Assembly: GCF_900101025.1 (NCBI RefSeq)
Contig: NZ_FMUH01000004.1
Coordinates: 248,001-312,000 of the forward strand
Length of the DNA stretch: 64,000 nucleotides
Direction: 5' to 3'
DNA from: Klenkia marina
GTDB lineage: Bacteria; Actinomycetota; Actinomycetes; Mycobacteriales; Geodermatophilaceae
Part shown: piece after piece, positions 54,844-64,000 of the stretch
How positions within the stretch are numbered: the first letter of the stretch is position 1
How the letters are laid out: each line of letters begins with the position of its first letter
Notes under the pieces: generated by a model
Database searches by the model: none
What the model was told of the DNA's origin: nothing
What the model saw: only the letters and a program-made list of their open reading frames with translations
Position numbers and translations under genes: made by a program

Positions 54844-55767
54844 TCAGATGTCGGGGTCGGCGGGGAACTCGCGGTAGTAGTCGGCCAGCAGTGCGCCGGG
54901 GCGCCCGCCCAGCACCCACACGCTGCCCTTCGCCGACGGCGGCCACAGCGTGCCCGCGGTCCCCGGGTAGCGGACCCCCAGCGCCATCAGCACCGACGGG
55001 ATCGCCCCGCCCTGGCTGCACACCAGGGTGACCCCCGGGCTCGGTCGCGGCTCCAACCAGCCCTCGACCAGGTCGATGCCGGCCTGCGGGTCGTCGCCGA
55101 AGCCGTCCTCGCCCAGCTCGGGCACCTCGGCCACGGGCAGGCCGAGCTGCTCCGCCAGCGGAGCCACGGTCCGGCGGCAGCGCAGCGGGGGAGCCGCCAG
55201 CACCTCGGTGGGGGCGAAGGCGGTGAGCACCTGGGCCAGCCGGCGGGCCTGGGTGCGCCCGCGGCCGTCGAGGGGGCGGAGGTCGTCGGGGCCGTCGAAG
55301 TCGGAGCGCTCGCCGGCGCTGGCGTGCCGCACGAGCACCAGGGTGGGGGTGCGGGGCACGTCGGTGCGCGCCAGGTCGGCCAGCACCGCCGCGTCGTGCG
55401 GGTGGGTGACCAGCGCCGACGCCTCGGGCACCGGCAGCCAGCGCAGCTCGTCGACCTCGTCGTTGGCCACGAAGTCGCCCCCGACGTGCTGCATCGTCCA
55501 GTAGTCGACCCGCTTGGGGCCGTGCCGGTGGGTGTAGCGGGTCTGCACGCTGCGCCGTCCGACGGCGACGTCCAGCCCGGTCTCCTCGCCGACCTCGCGG
55601 ACGGCGGCCTGCAGGGCGTGCTCACCGGCGTCCAGCTTGCCCTTGGGCAGCGACCAGTCGTCGTACTTGGGCCGGTGCACGACGGCGGTCTCGAGCACCC
55701 CGCTCTCGCCCCGGCGCCAGACCGCCCCGCCGGCGGCCGGCTGCACCCGCTCAGCCAGCGAGCTCAC
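54844..55767 (-). CDS. mutT1: Two-domain Nudix hydrolase/phosphohistidine-type phosphatase (MutT1)
   Basis: 307 residues. The Nudix box is G43 to G64 (GKLDAGEH, then REVGEETG), with E61/E62 as metal ligands. A histidine-phosphatase domain starts at about 140 with the R147-H148 motif LVRHASAGE. This two-domain plan is that of mycobacterial MutT1, which hydrolyses 8-oxo-dGTP/GTP and diadenosine polyphosphates. The GTG at 55767 lies inside the last codons of ppk, overlapping by 17 nt, so translation is coupled to polyphosphate kinase. Confidence 0.93.
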   Translation of the reverse strand: MSSLAERVQPAAGGAVWRRGESGVLETAVVHRPKYDDWSLPKGKLDAGEHALQAAVREVGEETGLDVAVGRRSVQTRYTHRHGPKRVDYWTMQHVGGDFVANDEVDELRWLPVPEASALVTHPHDAAVLADLARTDVPRTPTLVLVRHASAGERSDFDGPDDLRPLDGRGRTQARRLAQVLTAFAPTEVLAAPPLRCRRTVAPLAEQLGLPVAEVPELGEDGFGDDPQAGIDLVEGWLEPRPSPGVTLVCSQGGAIPSVLMALGVRYPGTAGTLWPPSAKGSVWVLGGRPGALLADYYREFPADPDI

Positions 55768-57823
55768 CGGCCATGACCCGCGCCTGGAAGTCGTGCTGGC
55801 CGGTCTGCGTCCACGCGCCGTCGGCACCGAGCTGGAAGCTGCGGACGTCGTCGGCCATCGCGCCGTCGAACATGCGCTGCAGCTGGTCCTGGGCGTGCTG
55901 GTCGCTGATCCGCAGCAGCACCTCGACGCGGCGGTCGAGGTTGCGGTGCATGAGGTCGGCGCTGCCCAGCCACCACTCGGGCGAGCCGTCGTTGAGGAAG
56001 TTGCACACCCGCGAGTGCTCCAGGAAACGGCCGACGATCGAGCGCACCTTGATGTTCTCGCTCAGCCCGGGGACCTGCGGCCGCAGCGCGCAGATGCCGC
56101 GGATCCACAGCTCGACGGGCACCCCGGCGGCCGAGGCCTCGTAGAGGGCGTCGATCAGCTGCTCGTCGACCAGCGAGTTCACCTTGATCCGGATGCCGGA
56201 CGGGCGGCCCTCGGCGGCGTGCCGGGCCTCGCGGCGGATCTTCTCCAGCAGGCCGGCGCGGATGCCGTGCGGGGCCACGAGCAGCGAGCGGTAGGTGGTC
56301 TGCCGCGAGTAGCCGGTGAGGGTGTTGAACAGGTCGGTGAGGTCGGCCCCCACCCGCGGGTCGGCGGTGAGGATGCCGAGGTCCTCGTAGATGCGGGCGG
56401 TCTTCGGGTTGTAGTTGCCGGTGCCGATGTGGCAGTACCGCCGCAGGACGCCGTTCTCCCGCCGCACCACGAGCGCGGTCTTGCAGTGGGTCTTGAGGCC
56501 CACCAGGCCGTAGACGACGTGGCAGCCCGCACGCTCGAGCGTCTTGGCCCAGCTGATGTTGGCCTCCTCGTCGAACCGGGCCTTGATCTCGACCAGCACG
56601 ACGACCTGCTTGCCGGCCTCGGCGGCCTCGATGAGCGCCTGCACGATGGGGGAGTCACCCGAGGTGCGGTAGAGCGTCTGCTTGATCGCCAGCACGTGCG
56701 GGTCGGCGGCGGCCTGCTCGATGAACCGCTGCACGCTGGTGGCGAACGAGTCGTAGGGGTGGTGCACCAGCACGTCACCCTCGCGCAGGGTGGCGAAGAA
56801 GCTCTTGGGGGCCTCGCCGTCGGTCAGCCGCGGGTGCGTGCCGGGGACGAACGGCTCGTCCTTGAGCTCGGGCCGGTCCAGGCCGTACAGGGCCATGAGC
56901 GAGGCCAGGTCGAGCAGGCCGGGCACGTGCAGCACGTCGACGGGGGAGACCTCGAGCTCGTGCATGAGCACGTCGAGGATCTGCGGGTCCATCGAGTCGG
57001 TGACCTCCAGCCGGACGGCGGGGCCGAACCGGCGGCGCTGCAGCTCGCGCTCGAGGGCCTGCAGGAGGTCCTCGTCGCGGTCCTCCTCCACCTCGACGTC
57101 GGCGTTGCGGGTGACCCGGAACAGGTGCTGGTCGATGACGTCGAGCCCGGGGAACAGCTGCCCGATGTGGGCGGAGATGAGGTCCTCGAGCGGCAGGAAG
57201 ACCGAGTCGTCGTCCTCGGTGTGCACGGGGACGAACCGCGGCACGTTGTCGGGCACCTTGACGCGGGCGAAGCGCGGCGAGCCGCTCTCGGGGTCGCGCA
57301 CGCTCACCGCGAGGTTCAGCGACAGGCCCGAGATGTAGGGGAACGGGTGCGCCGGGTCGACGGCCAGCGGGGTCAGCACCGGGAAGACCTGGTCGCGGAA
57401 GTACTCACGCAACCGCATCGACTCGCCGTCGCCCACCTCGCCCCAGTGCACGATGCGGATGCCGTTCTCGGCCAGCCGCGGCAGCACGTCGTCGACGAAC
57501 ACCCCCGCGTGCCGGGCGACGAGCTCCTGCGTGCGGGCGGCGATGCGGGTCAGCTGCTCGCGGATCGTGAGGCCGTCGGGGGAGCGCACGGTGAGGCCCG
57601 TGTTCTGCCGGCGCTTGAGACCCGCGATGCGCACCATGAAGAACTCGTCGAGGTTGCTGGCGAAGATCGACAGGAACTTCACGCGCTCGAGCAGCGGCGC
57701 CTCGGCGTCCTCGGCCAGCTCCAGCACGCGGGCGTTGAAGTCCAACCACGAGAGTTCGCGGTTGAGGAACCGGTCGGGGTGCTGGCCGGTGGCGAGGGCG
57801 GTCTCTGTCGAGGTGTCGGACAC
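55751..57823 (-). CDS. ppk: Polyphosphate kinase 1
   Basis: 690 residues, the usual Ppk1 size. It reversibly moves the gamma-phosphate of ATP onto polyphosphate. The N-terminal region has [19 protein letters not shown] and [17 protein letters not shown]. The active site includes the phospho-histidine in [20 protein letters not shown] and the second histidine in [14 protein letters not shown]. The GTG at 57823 is chosen because conservation begins soon after it; no ribosome site is visible and GAGAAT lies 8 nt upstream on that strand, a possible -10. It follows fbiD by 37 nt. Confidence 0.97.
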   Translation of the reverse strand: MSDTSTETALATGQHPDRFLNRELSWLDFNARVLELAEDAEAPLLERVKFLSIFASNLDEFFMVRIAGLKRRQNTGLTVRSPDGLTIREQLTRIAARTQELVARHAGVFVDDVLPRLAENGIRIVHWGEVGDGESMRLREYFRDQVFPVLTPLAVDPAHPFPYISGLSLNLAVSVRDPESGSPRFARVKVPDNVPRFVPVHTEDDDSVFLPLEDLISAHIGQLFPGLDVIDQHLFRVTRNADVEVEEDRDEDLLQALERELQRRRFGPAVRLEVTDSMDPQILDVLMHELEVSPVDVLHVPGLLDLASLMALYGLDRPELKDEPFVPGTHPRLTDGEAPKSFFATLREGDVLVHHPYDSFATSVQRFIEQAAADPHVLAIKQTLYRTSGDSPIVQALIEAAEAGKQVVVLVEIKARFDEEANISWAKTLERAGCHVVYGLVGLKTHCKTALVVRRENGVLRRYCHIGTGNYNPKTARIYEDLGILTADPRVGADLTDLFNTLTGYSRQTTYRSLLVAPHGIRAGLLEKIRREARHAAEGRPSGIRIKVNSLVDEQLIDALYEASAAGVPVELWIRGICALRPQVPGLSENIKVRSIVGRFLEHSRVCNFLNDGSPEWWLGSADLMHRNLDRRVEVLLRISDQHAQDQLQRMFDGAMADDVRSFQLGADGAWTQTGQHDFQARVMAGELAG

Positions 57824-57860
57824 CCCGGCATTCTCGCCTACCCAGGTGAACAGCTGGTGA

Positions 57861-58559
57861 TCACGCACAGGCGCGCGGTGCACGACCCGTGGTGCGGGGG
57901 CCGCAGCCCAGGTCGAGGGCTTGCGCGAGGTGGGCGGGGGTGTCGACGTCGCGCCGCAGACCCGGCCAGTCGCCCACCAGCGGCACCGCCCCGGACGCCG
58001 CGTGCGCCGCCGCGGACCCCGGTCCGAAGGACGGCGCCAGCTCGCCGGCGGTGACGGCCAGGAGCACGGTCCCGGTGCCCTCGGCGTCGGCGACGAACGA
58101 CCGGGGGACGGCGCCCGCACGGCCGAGGGCCTCGGCCAGCTCGGCCGGGCGCAGCGCCGGCAGGTCCGAGTGCAGCGCGGCGATGCGGACGTCGGTCCGT
58201 GCGCCGTGCACGGTGCGGACGGCGGCGCCGACGGCAGCGGCGGGGTCCACCGCTGCGGCAGCACGGACCGCGGCAGCACGGACGGCGGCAGCGCCCTGCG
58301 CGAGTGCGGCGTTCAGGCCGGCCGGGGCGCCACCGACCACGCCCGCCCCGATCCCGGTGGCCACGGCGGCGGCACGCGGATCGTCGGTGACCACCCAGAG
58401 GTCGGCGACCGCCGGGCAGGCCGCGACGGCCTCGAGGGTGTCACCGAGCAGGGCGAGCACGAGGTCCTCGTGGCGGGGACCGGGGGTGCCGAGGCGGGTC
58501 TTCGCGCCGGTCAGGCCCTTCGCGGGGACGACGACGGACCAGCGCTGCACACCTGCCAC
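57861..58559 (-). CDS. fbiD: Phosphoenolpyruvate guanylyltransferase (CofC/FbiD family)
   Basis: 232 residues from the GTG at 58559; a GTG three codons later is also possible. It starts [18 protein letters not shown], the nucleotidyltransferase signature. It should activate PEP (or 2-phospholactate) with GTP for coenzyme F420 synthesis. An unusual Ala-rich insertion ([20 protein letters not shown]) lies mid-protein where relatives are shorter, as far as I can judge. [11 protein letters not shown] marks the metal site. It sits before ppk and mutT1 as in Rv2983-Rv2985, though there the strand pattern is the same divergent one. Confidence 0.88.
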   Translation of the reverse strand: MAGVQRWSVVVPAKGLTGAKTRLGTPGPRHEDLVLALLGDTLEAVAACPAVADLWVVTDDPRAAAVATGIGAGVVGGAPAGLNAALAQGAAAVRAAAVRAAAAVDPAAAVGAAVRTVHGARTDVRIAALHSDLPALRPAELAEALGRAGAVPRSFVADAEGTGTVLLAVTAGELAPSFGPGSAAAHAASGAVPLVGDWPGLRRDVDTPAHLAQALDLGCGPRTTGRAPRACA

Positions 58560-58648
58560 GTTCCCACAGCCCGCGGGGCGACGCGGCCGCCCACGGCCCG
58601 GCTGGCCGACTCGACGCCGCCGGCCGTCGTCCGGTGCTGGATCCCTGG

Positions 58649-59026
58649 TCAGCCGAACAGGACGGTGTTCAGCTCCGCACCGGCCGGGGTGAGGAACCAG
58701 ACCACCACGGCCAGCGACAGCACGGCCACGGCGGCGTAGGTGAGCACCGCGGCCCGGGACACCGTGTCCCGGCGCTGCGCGTAGGACAGCAGCGCGAACG
58801 AGCTGGCCACGAACCCGGCCAGCGCGCCGAGCAGCGCCAGCACCGGGGACAGGAACTCGACCAGGCCGACGTCGCCGACCGACCCGGACCCGCTCACCCA
58901 CGGCAGCACCGCGGACCCGGCGTAGAGCGCCGCCGGGGCCACCACGACGGCGGTGACGGCGGCTCGTCGCCGGCCGCTCGGCGACCAGGTGGGGGTGCGG
59001 GGGCTGAGCTCGGTCCAGACGGCCAC
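58649..59026 (-). CDS. Small membrane protein of unknown function
   Basis: 125 residues with three to four hydrophobic helices (AAVTAVVVAPAALYAGSAVLPW, LVEFLSPVLALLGALAGFVA, AAVLTYAAVAVLSLAVVVWF). The N-terminal 25 residues are charged and Pro-rich. The GTG at 59026 follows CCCG without a clear ribosome site. No family was recognised. It is divergent from plsC with a 102-nt gap and may start the minus-strand run to mutT1, 89 nt from fbiD. Confidence 0.65.
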   Translation of the reverse strand: MAVWTELSPRTPTWSPSGRRRAAVTAVVVAPAALYAGSAVLPWVSGSGSVGDVGLVEFLSPVLALLGALAGFVASSFALLSYAQRRDTVSRAAVLTYAAVAVLSLAVVVWFLTPAGAELNTVLFG

Positions 59027-59128
59027 CGGGACAACCTGGCCGCACCGTCTCCCGGAGTCAACACCCCTGGGGGTAGCTGACCGACCCCGTTCCGCCGGGG
59101 GCGTGGTGCGACGGGGCAGACTGGCCGG

Positions 59129-59935
59129 GTGAGCGTCGACGTCGACTGTGCCCCGGGCACGTCCTGGCCCCGGCGGCGGTGGCGGCCGCGCCCCTCCCTG
59201 GACTGGTCGCTGCGCATGTGCCTGGCCGTCGTCTGGCCCGTGACCGGCCTGCTGTACGACCTCCACCTCCGGCACGCCGAGCGCATCCCCGCCTCCGGCG
59301 GCGTCCTGCTGGTCGCCAACCACGTCTCGGTGCTCGACCCGCTGGCCTGCGCGATGCTGGTCTACGACGCCGGCCGCGTCCCGCGCTTCCTGGCCAAGGC
59401 CGCCGTCTTCCAGGGCCTGGCCGGCACCATCCTGCGTGCCGCCGGCCAGATCCCGGTCCACCGCGGCACGTCGGCCGCCCAGTCGTCGATGGGCGCCGCC
59501 GAGGACGCCCTCGCCGCCGGGGAGGTCGTGATCATCTACCCCGAGGGCTCGGTGACCCGCGACCCCGCCTGGTGGCCGATGGAACCCCGCAGCGGCGCCG
59601 CCCGGCTGGCCCTCACCACCGACGCCGTCGTGGTCCCGCTCGCCCAGTGGGGCCCGCAGCGGGTGCACGACTACCACGAGAAGAAGCTGCACCTGCGGCT
59701 GCGCACCCGCGCCGACTACCTCGTCGGCGAGCCCGTGGAGCTCGACGACCTGCGCGCCCGCGTCCGCGCCGGTGCCCCGATCTCGGCGGACCTGCTGCGC
59801 GAGACCACCGACCGGCTCATGGGCCAGGTGCGCACCCAGCTCGGCGAGGTGCGCGGGCAGACGCCACCGCTGGCCGTCCACCCACGCCCGGGACGCACCG
59901 CCGGCGACCTGCCCGGCGCGGCGGGCGCCGCGTGA
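59129..59935 (+). CDS. plsC: 1-acyl-sn-glycerol-3-phosphate acyltransferase
   Basis: 268 residues. The acyltransferase motifs are [11 protein letters not shown] (NHxxxxD-type), the second block [12 protein letters not shown] and the third [16 protein letters not shown]. It transfers a fatty acyl chain to lysophosphatidic acid at the membrane. The GTG start gives a short N-terminal tail before a hydrophobic segment. It is overlapped by gpsA (GTGA), which makes the glycerol-3-phosphate backbone, so both act in phospholipid synthesis. Confidence 0.93.
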   Translation: MSVDVDCAPGTSWPRRRWRPRPSLDWSLRMCLAVVWPVTGLLYDLHLRHAERIPASGGVLLVANHVSVLDPLACAMLVYDAGRVPRFLAKAAVFQGLAGTILRAAGQIPVHRGTSAAQSSMGAAEDALAAGEVVIIYPEGSVTRDPAWWPMEPRSGAARLALTTDAVVVPLAQWGPQRVHDYHEKKLHLRLRTRADYLVGEPVELDDLRARVRAGAPISADLLRETTDRLMGQVRTQLGEVRGQTPPLAVHPRPGRTAGDLPGAAGAA

Positions 59936-60939
59936 CCCGCACCGTCGTGCGGGCGGCCGTGCTCAGCGCCGGCAGCTGGGGGACGACGTTCGCCAAGGTG
60001 CTCGCCGACGCCGGCTCCGAGGTCTCGCTGTACGCCCGCCGTCCCGAGCTGGCCGAGGCCATCACCGCCGACCGCGAGAACGCCGACTACCTGCCCGGCG
60101 TCGCGCTGCCCGACCGCATCACCGCCACCGCCGACCCCGCCCAGGCGCTGGCCGGTGCCGACCTGGTCGTGCTCAGCATCCCCTCGCAGTCGCTGCGCCA
60201 GAACCTCGCCGACTGGGCCGCGCACATCCCCGCGCAGGCCACCCTGCTGTCGCTGATGAAGGGCATCGAGCTGGGCAGCACGCGGCGGATGAGCGAGGTG
60301 GTCTGCGAGGTCACCGGTGCCTCACCCGACCGCGTCGCCGTGCTCAGCGGGCCCAACCTCGCCCGCGAGATCGCCGAGCAGCAGCCGGCGGCCACCGTCG
60401 TCGCCTGCACCGACCCCGACCGGCTCGAGGCCCTGCAGGCGGCCTGCCACACCCGCTACTTCCGGCCCTACACCAACCCCGACGTCGTCGGCTGCGAGCT
60501 CGGCGGCGCGGTCAAGAACGTCATCGCGCTGGCCGCCGGCGTCGCCGAGGGCCTCGGCTTCGGCGACAACACCCGGGCCTCGCTCATCACCCGCGGCCTG
60601 GCCGAGACCGCCCGGCTCGGGCAGGCACTGGGCGCCGACCCCCTCACCTTCGCCGGTCTGGCCGGGCTGGGCGACCTCGTGGCCACCTGCTCCTCGCCGC
60701 TGTCGCGCAACCGCACCTTCGGCGAGCACCTCGGGCGCGGCATGAGCATCGAGGAGACGGTCGCGGCCACCAAGCAGACCGCCGAGGGCGTGAAGTCGTG
60801 CCGGTCGGTGCTCGACCTGGCCCGCGCCCACGGCGTCGACGTGCCCATCACCGAGGCCGTCGTCCGGGTGTGCCACGAGGGCGAGTCCCCGGCCCAGATG
60901 GTCCGGGAGATCATGAGCCGGGAGGCGAAGAGCGAGTGA
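59932..60939 (+). CDS. gpsA: NAD(P)-dependent glycerol-3-phosphate dehydrogenase
   Basis: 335 residues. It reduces dihydroxyacetone phosphate to sn-glycerol-3-phosphate. The nucleotide loop reads [12 protein letters not shown], with Ser where the first Gly of GxGxxG usually is. Other signatures are [31 protein letters not shown] and the lysine in [13 protein letters not shown]. The overlaps on both sides (plsC before, PLP lyase after) are 4 nt each. The homologue in the same place is Rv2982c. Confidence 0.95.
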   Translation: MTRTVVRAAVLSAGSWGTTFAKVLADAGSEVSLYARRPELAEAITADRENADYLPGVALPDRITATADPAQALAGADLVVLSIPSQSLRQNLADWAAHIPAQATLLSLMKGIELGSTRRMSEVVCEVTGASPDRVAVLSGPNLAREIAEQQPAATVVACTDPDRLEALQAACHTRYFRPYTNPDVVGCELGGAVKNVIALAAGVAEGLGFGDNTRASLITRGLAETARLGQALGADPLTFAGLAGLGDLVATCSSPLSRNRTFGEHLGRGMSIEETVAATKQTAEGVKSCRSVLDLARAHGVDVPITEAVVRVCHEGESPAQMVREIMSREAKSE

Positions 60940-62078
60940 ACGACCCGATGGCCTGGTCCGACGCCACGCAGGTGGTGCGCGGCGGCGACGAACCGGTCGT
61001 CCCGGGCACCCCGCTGCGCCCCAGCCCCGTGTTCGCCGCGCCGTACCACCTGGGCGAGGACCCGCTGGCGGCCGACTTCTACGCCCGCCCCGGGCACCCC
61101 ACCCTGCGGGTGCTGGAACGGGCCATCGGCGACCTCGACCGCGGCGACTGCCTGGTCTTCGCCACCGGCATGGCGGCCATCAGCGCCGCGGTCCTGTCGG
61201 TCGTCGGGGCCGGCGACCGCGTCGTCATCCCCAGCGACGGCTACTACCAGACCCGCGCCCTGGGGGCCGCCGACCTCTCCCGCTTCGGCGTCGTGGTCGA
61301 GCAGGTGCCCACGCTGGAGATCGCCGACGTCGCCGCCCGCGGTGACCTCGAGGGCGCGGCCTTCGTCCTGCTGGAGACGCCGTCCAACCCCGAGCTCGAC
61401 GTCTGCGACATCGCCGCCGTCGCCGCCGCCACGCGGGCCGCGGGCGCGGTCCTGGCCGTCGACAACACCACGGCCACCCCGCTGGGCCAGCGCCCGCTCG
61501 AGCTGGGTGCCGACCTGACCCTGGCCGCCGACACCAAGGCGCTCACCGGGCACAGCGACCTGCTCATGGGGCACGTCTCCACCGCCCGCACCGAGCGCGG
61601 GCGCGAGCTGTACACCCGGCTCAAGGGCTGGCGCGACCGCACGGGCAACGGCCCCGGCGCCTTCGACGCCTGGCTCGCGCACCGCTCGCTGTCCACCCTC
61701 GACCTGCGGCTGGCCCGCCAGGCGCAGACCGCGGCCGCCGTCGCCGAGCTGCTGGCCGACCACCCCGCCGCCACCGGCGTGCGCTGGCCCGGCCGGGTGG
61801 GCGACCCGTCGTACGCGATCGCGGCGCGGCAGATGCGGCGCATGAACGGCGTCGTCTCGGCGACCCTGGCCGACGAGGCCGCCGTCCACGCCCTGGTGCG
61901 GCACAGCCGGCTGTGGCTGGCCGCGACCAGCTTCGGCGGGGTGCACTCGAGCGTCGACCGCCGCGCGCAGTGGGGTGGGGACGCAGTCCCGGCCGGGTTC
62001 GTGCGGTTCTCCTGCGGGATCGAGGACACCGACGACCTCGTGGCCGACCTCGGCGCCGCGCTCGACGCGGTGACCTGA
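60936..62078 (+). CDS. Cystathionine gamma-lyase-type PLP enzyme
   Basis: 380 residues, Cys/Met-metabolism PLP fold. Signatures are [27 protein letters not shown] (cofactor phosphate loop), [24 protein letters not shown] and the Schiff-base lysine in [10 protein letters not shown]. It may act as cystathionine gamma-synthase, gamma-lyase or a related sulfur enzyme; these cannot be told apart by eye. It overlaps gpsA (GTGA). The next gene, ddl, has its own promoter. Confidence 0.88.
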   Translation: MNDPMAWSDATQVVRGGDEPVVPGTPLRPSPVFAAPYHLGEDPLAADFYARPGHPTLRVLERAIGDLDRGDCLVFATGMAAISAAVLSVVGAGDRVVIPSDGYYQTRALGAADLSRFGVVVEQVPTLEIADVAARGDLEGAAFVLLETPSNPELDVCDIAAVAAATRAAGAVLAVDNTTATPLGQRPLELGADLTLAADTKALTGHSDLLMGHVSTARTERGRELYTRLKGWRDRTGNGPGAFDAWLAHRSLSTLDLRLARQAQTAAAVAELLADHPAATGVRWPGRVGDPSYAIAARQMRRMNGVVSATLADEAAVHALVRHSRLWLAATSFGGVHSSVDRRAQWGGDAVPAGFVRFSCGIEDTDDLVADLGAALDAVT

Positions 62079-62088
62079 CCCCGGCCAG

Positions 62089-62094
62089 TAGGGT
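62089..62094 (+). promoter_or_regulatory. -10 element of ddl, likely leaderless
   Basis: TAGGGT ends 8 nt before the ddl ATG, with no ribosome site. Confidence 0.5.
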
Positions 62095-62102
62095 CGCGGA
62101 CG

Positions 62103-63209
62103 ATGAACGGGACACGCAGGACCAGGGTCGCCGTCCTCTTCGGGGGGCGCAGCGCCGAGCACGCGATCTCCTGCGTCTCCGCCGGCAGCGTCATGGCCGC
62201 GATGGACCCCGAGCGCTACGAGGTCGTCCCCGTCGGCATCACCCGCGAGGGCGGCTGGGTGCTGCACGACGGCGCCGGGCTGACCATCGAGGGCGGTCGG
62301 CTGCCCGAGGTCACCGGGGGGGCGTCGGTCGCCCTCGTCGGTGACCCCGCCGGTCGCGGGCTGCTGCGGCTGGGGGACGACGCGCCCGTGATCGGCGTCG
62401 ACGTCGTCCTCCCGGTGCTGCACGGCGCCTACGGCGAGGACGGCACGGTCCAGGGCCTGCTGGAGATGAGCGGCCTGCCCTACGTGGGCTCCGGGGTGTT
62501 CGCCTCCGCGGCGAGCATGGACAAGGAGTTCACCAAGAAGCTGCTCACCGCCGCCGGCATCGAGCAGGGCGACCACGTCGTGCTGCGCGACGCCGCCGGG
62601 GCCCTCACCACCGACCCGGCCGCCCTCACGCAGGAGCAGCGGGACCGCCTGGGCCTCCCGGTGTTCGTCAAGCCCTCCCGAGCCGGGTCGAGCATCGGCA
62701 TCACCAAGGTCGCCGACTGGGCCGACTTCGACGCCGCCGTGGCCACCGCCGCCGCCGTCGACACCAAGGTCGTGGTCGAGGCCGCCGTCGCCGGGCGCGA
62801 GGTCGAGTGCGGCGTGCTGGCCGCGGTGGACGGCGGGCTGCCCGACACCAGCCTGCCCGCCGAGATCAAGCTCAAGGCCGGGGTCGACTGGTACGACTTC
62901 GACGCCAAGTACCTCGACGACGCCGTCGACTTCGACGTCCCCGCCGACCTCACCCCCGAGCAGACCGCCGCGGTGCAGGAGGTCTCGCGCCGGGCCTACC
63001 TGGCCCTGGACTGCCGGGGCCTGGCGCGGGTGGACTTCTTCCTGGGCACCGACCCCGCCACCGGCGCCGACCGGCTGGTGGTCAACGAGGTGAACACCAT
63101 GCCCGGCTTCACGCCGATCTCGATGTTCCCGCGCATGTGGGCGGCCAGCGGCGTGCCCTACCCGGAGCTGGTGGACCGGCTGGTCGCCGGCGCCCTGACC
63201 CGGGGGTGA
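62103..63209 (+). CDS. ddl: D-alanine--D-alanine ligase
   Basis: 368 residues, ATP-grasp ligase that makes the D-Ala-D-Ala dipeptide for peptidoglycan. It opens TRVAVLFGGRSAEHAISCVS. LPVLHGAYGEDGTVQGLLE, KPSRAGSSIGITKV and NEVNTMPGFTPISMFPRMW are the family motifs, the last being the metal and omega-loop part. Its stop overlaps the start of the lipoprotein gene. The neighbour gpsA matches Rv2982c-Rv2981c. Confidence 0.97.
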   Translation: MNGTRRTRVAVLFGGRSAEHAISCVSAGSVMAAMDPERYEVVPVGITREGGWVLHDGAGLTIEGGRLPEVTGGASVALVGDPAGRGLLRLGDDAPVIGVDVVLPVLHGAYGEDGTVQGLLEMSGLPYVGSGVFASAASMDKEFTKKLLTAAGIEQGDHVVLRDAAGALTTDPAALTQEQRDRLGLPVFVKPSRAGSSIGITKVADWADFDAAVATAAAVDTKVVVEAAVAGREVECGVLAAVDGGLPDTSLPAEIKLKAGVDWYDFDAKYLDDAVDFDVPADLTPEQTAAVQEVSRRAYLALDCRGLARVDFFLGTDPATGADRLVVNEVNTMPGFTPISMFPRMWAASGVPYPELVDRLVAGALTRG

Positions 63210-63874
63210 TCCGCCGCTCCGCCCGGAGGACGGTCGCGCTGGCCCCCGCGCTGGCCCCCGTTCTGATCCTGGTGCTGACCGGGTGCGCCTCGTCGGTCGA
63301 GGGCGCGGCCAGCCCCGCCGCCACCGCGTCGGTGGCCGACCTGCCCACCGACGTCGAGGGCCTGGGCGCGGCCGTGGTCACCGACGTGCCCTCGGGCCTG
63401 CCCCGGCTGCCCGACGAGGAGCTCGACCCACCGGCCGGGGCCAAGACCCTCGAGGACGTCGCCGGCTACGCCGAGGACGCCGACCGTGAGGCGCAGGTGC
63501 TCGACGACTACGGCTACCGCTGGGGCTGGGAGCGGTTCTGGGGCCGGGAACAGCAGCTGACGTCGGTGTTCCTCGACCAGTTCGAGGGCCCGACCGGGGC
63601 GGCCTCCTACGCCGCCGACCTCGCCCGCAACGACACCGGGTTCTACGGCGGCAACCCCGACCGCGACCCCGACGACCTGCCGCCCGGCTGCGCCACCCTC
63701 GCCGTCGAGGACCCCGACGCCGACACCGGGCTGCAGGGCCCGGCCGCCTTCGCCTGGTGCGCCCACGGACCCTTCACCGTGTCGGTCGCGGTGGTCGCCG
63801 ACTCCACCGACACCGCGCACCAGCAGGTCGTCGAGCTCGTCGACGCCCAGCTCGCCCGACTGCCCCGCGGCTGA
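63206..63874 (+). CDS. Lipoprotein of unknown function
   Basis: 222 residues. The N-terminal signal RRSARRTVALAPALAPVLILVLTGC contains a lipobox LTGC, so it should be lipid-anchored outside. The mature part is acidic, with LPRLPDEELDPPAG, a WGWERFWGREQQL stretch and two cysteines (CATL, AWCAHGP) that could pair. It does not look like the DUF3515 protein often found after ddl. It overlaps ddl by 4 nt. It ends 5 nt from the convergent YchJ-like gene. Confidence 0.78.
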   Translation: MIRRSARRTVALAPALAPVLILVLTGCASSVEGAASPAATASVADLPTDVEGLGAAVVTDVPSGLPRLPDEELDPPAGAKTLEDVAGYAEDADREAQVLDDYGYRWGWERFWGREQQLTSVFLDQFEGPTGAASYAADLARNDTGFYGGNPDRDPDDLPPGCATLAVEDPDADTGLQGPAAFAWCAHGPFTVSVAVVADSTDTAHQQVVELVDAQLARLPRG

Positions 63875-63879
63875 CCGGC

Positions 63880-64000
63880 TCAGCCGGCGGCGACGCCGTC
63901 GAGGTAGTGCCAGCGGCCGCCGACCCTGGTGAAGCGGCTGCGCTCGTGCTGCGCGCCGCGCACGCCGTCGACGACGTAGGAGGCCCGGAACTCGACCTCG
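63880..64000 (-). CDS. YchJ-family protein, C-terminal end
   Basis: Only the last 39 codons are in the window; the gene continues past the right edge. The peptide EVEFRASYVVDG, HERSRFTRVGGRWHYLDG matches the NTF2-like middle/C-terminal part of YchJ (UPF0225, SEC-C associated) proteins. The function of the family is not known. Confidence 0.72.
   Translation of the reverse strand, partial: EVEFRASYVVDGVRGAQHERSRFTRVGGRWHYLDGVAAG

Overview
The window is a 64-kb piece of a very GC-rich actinobacterial chromosome. Third codon positions are almost all G or C, GTG starts are common, and neighbouring genes are often coupled by 4-nt GTGA/ATGA overlaps. The gene order matches the Mycobacterium tuberculosis Rv3029c to Rv2981c backbone as I recall it: etfBA, iscS, trmU, metE-like, ligA, ACT protein, gatCAB, lppZ, PH protein, ilvBNC, serA, leuB, FAH, gltX, IclR, leuCD, mutT1, ppk, fbiD, gpsA, ddl. 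Overall composition and the accessory genes suggest a Geodermatophilales-like organism, but that placement is inference.

Layout. 1-7 kb: the end of etfB, etfA, then a coupled run of ATP-dependent ligase, MFS transporter, cysteine desulfurase and the tRNA thiolase MnmA. 7-13 kb: a wall-anchored 5'-nucleotidase, a MetE-like protein, NAD-dependent LigA and a divergent ACT protein. 13.5-17 kb: gatC-gatA-small membrane protein-gatB. 17-24 kb: a sugar-dehydrogenase-like lipoprotein, a 2-hydroxyacid dehydrogenase, a PH-domain protein, ilvD and a PAS/GGDEF/EAL membrane protein with degenerate motifs. 24-38 kb: a branched-chain amino acid block (ilvBNC, serA, leuB, cimA) interrupted by two small membrane proteins and a large secreted subtilase. 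38-42 kb: VOC protein, FAH-family hydrolase, gltX, CPBP protease, tRNA-Gln and tRNA-Glu. 42-52 kb: an accessory segment (TPP enzyme, LLM oxidoreductase, SDR, galTK, MscS-type membrane protein, sodium symporter with a small partner, methyltransferase). 52-64 kb: IclR regulator, leuCD, the minus-strand run of a membrane protein, fbiD, ppk and mutT1, then plsC-gpsA-PLP lyase, ddl, a lipoprotein and the end of a YchJ-like gene.

How the genes work together. ilvBNC, ilvD, leuB, leuCD and cimA cover most of valine, leucine and isoleucine synthesis; cimA would supply 2-ketobutyrate from pyruvate. gltX, tRNA-Gln and gatCAB make up the indirect Gln-tRNA route. Cysteine desulfurase feeds MnmA with sulfur. 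FbiD belongs to F420 synthesis, and Ppk with the two-domain MutT1 handles polyphosphate and nucleotide clean-up.

The most interesting non-coding signals are two short leader peptides (Leu/Val/Ile-rich before ilvB; Thr/Ile-rich before cimA). Each is followed by a hairpin that starts at the stop codon and by a terminator with a T-tract. Also notable are a TCCCACT half-site shared by the ilvB promoter and the leuC/IclR intergenic region, a recurrent TANNNT-N8-start pattern suggesting leaderless transcripts, and a near-perfect palindrome at galT. No CRISPR array, phage, integrase or insertion sequence was seen.
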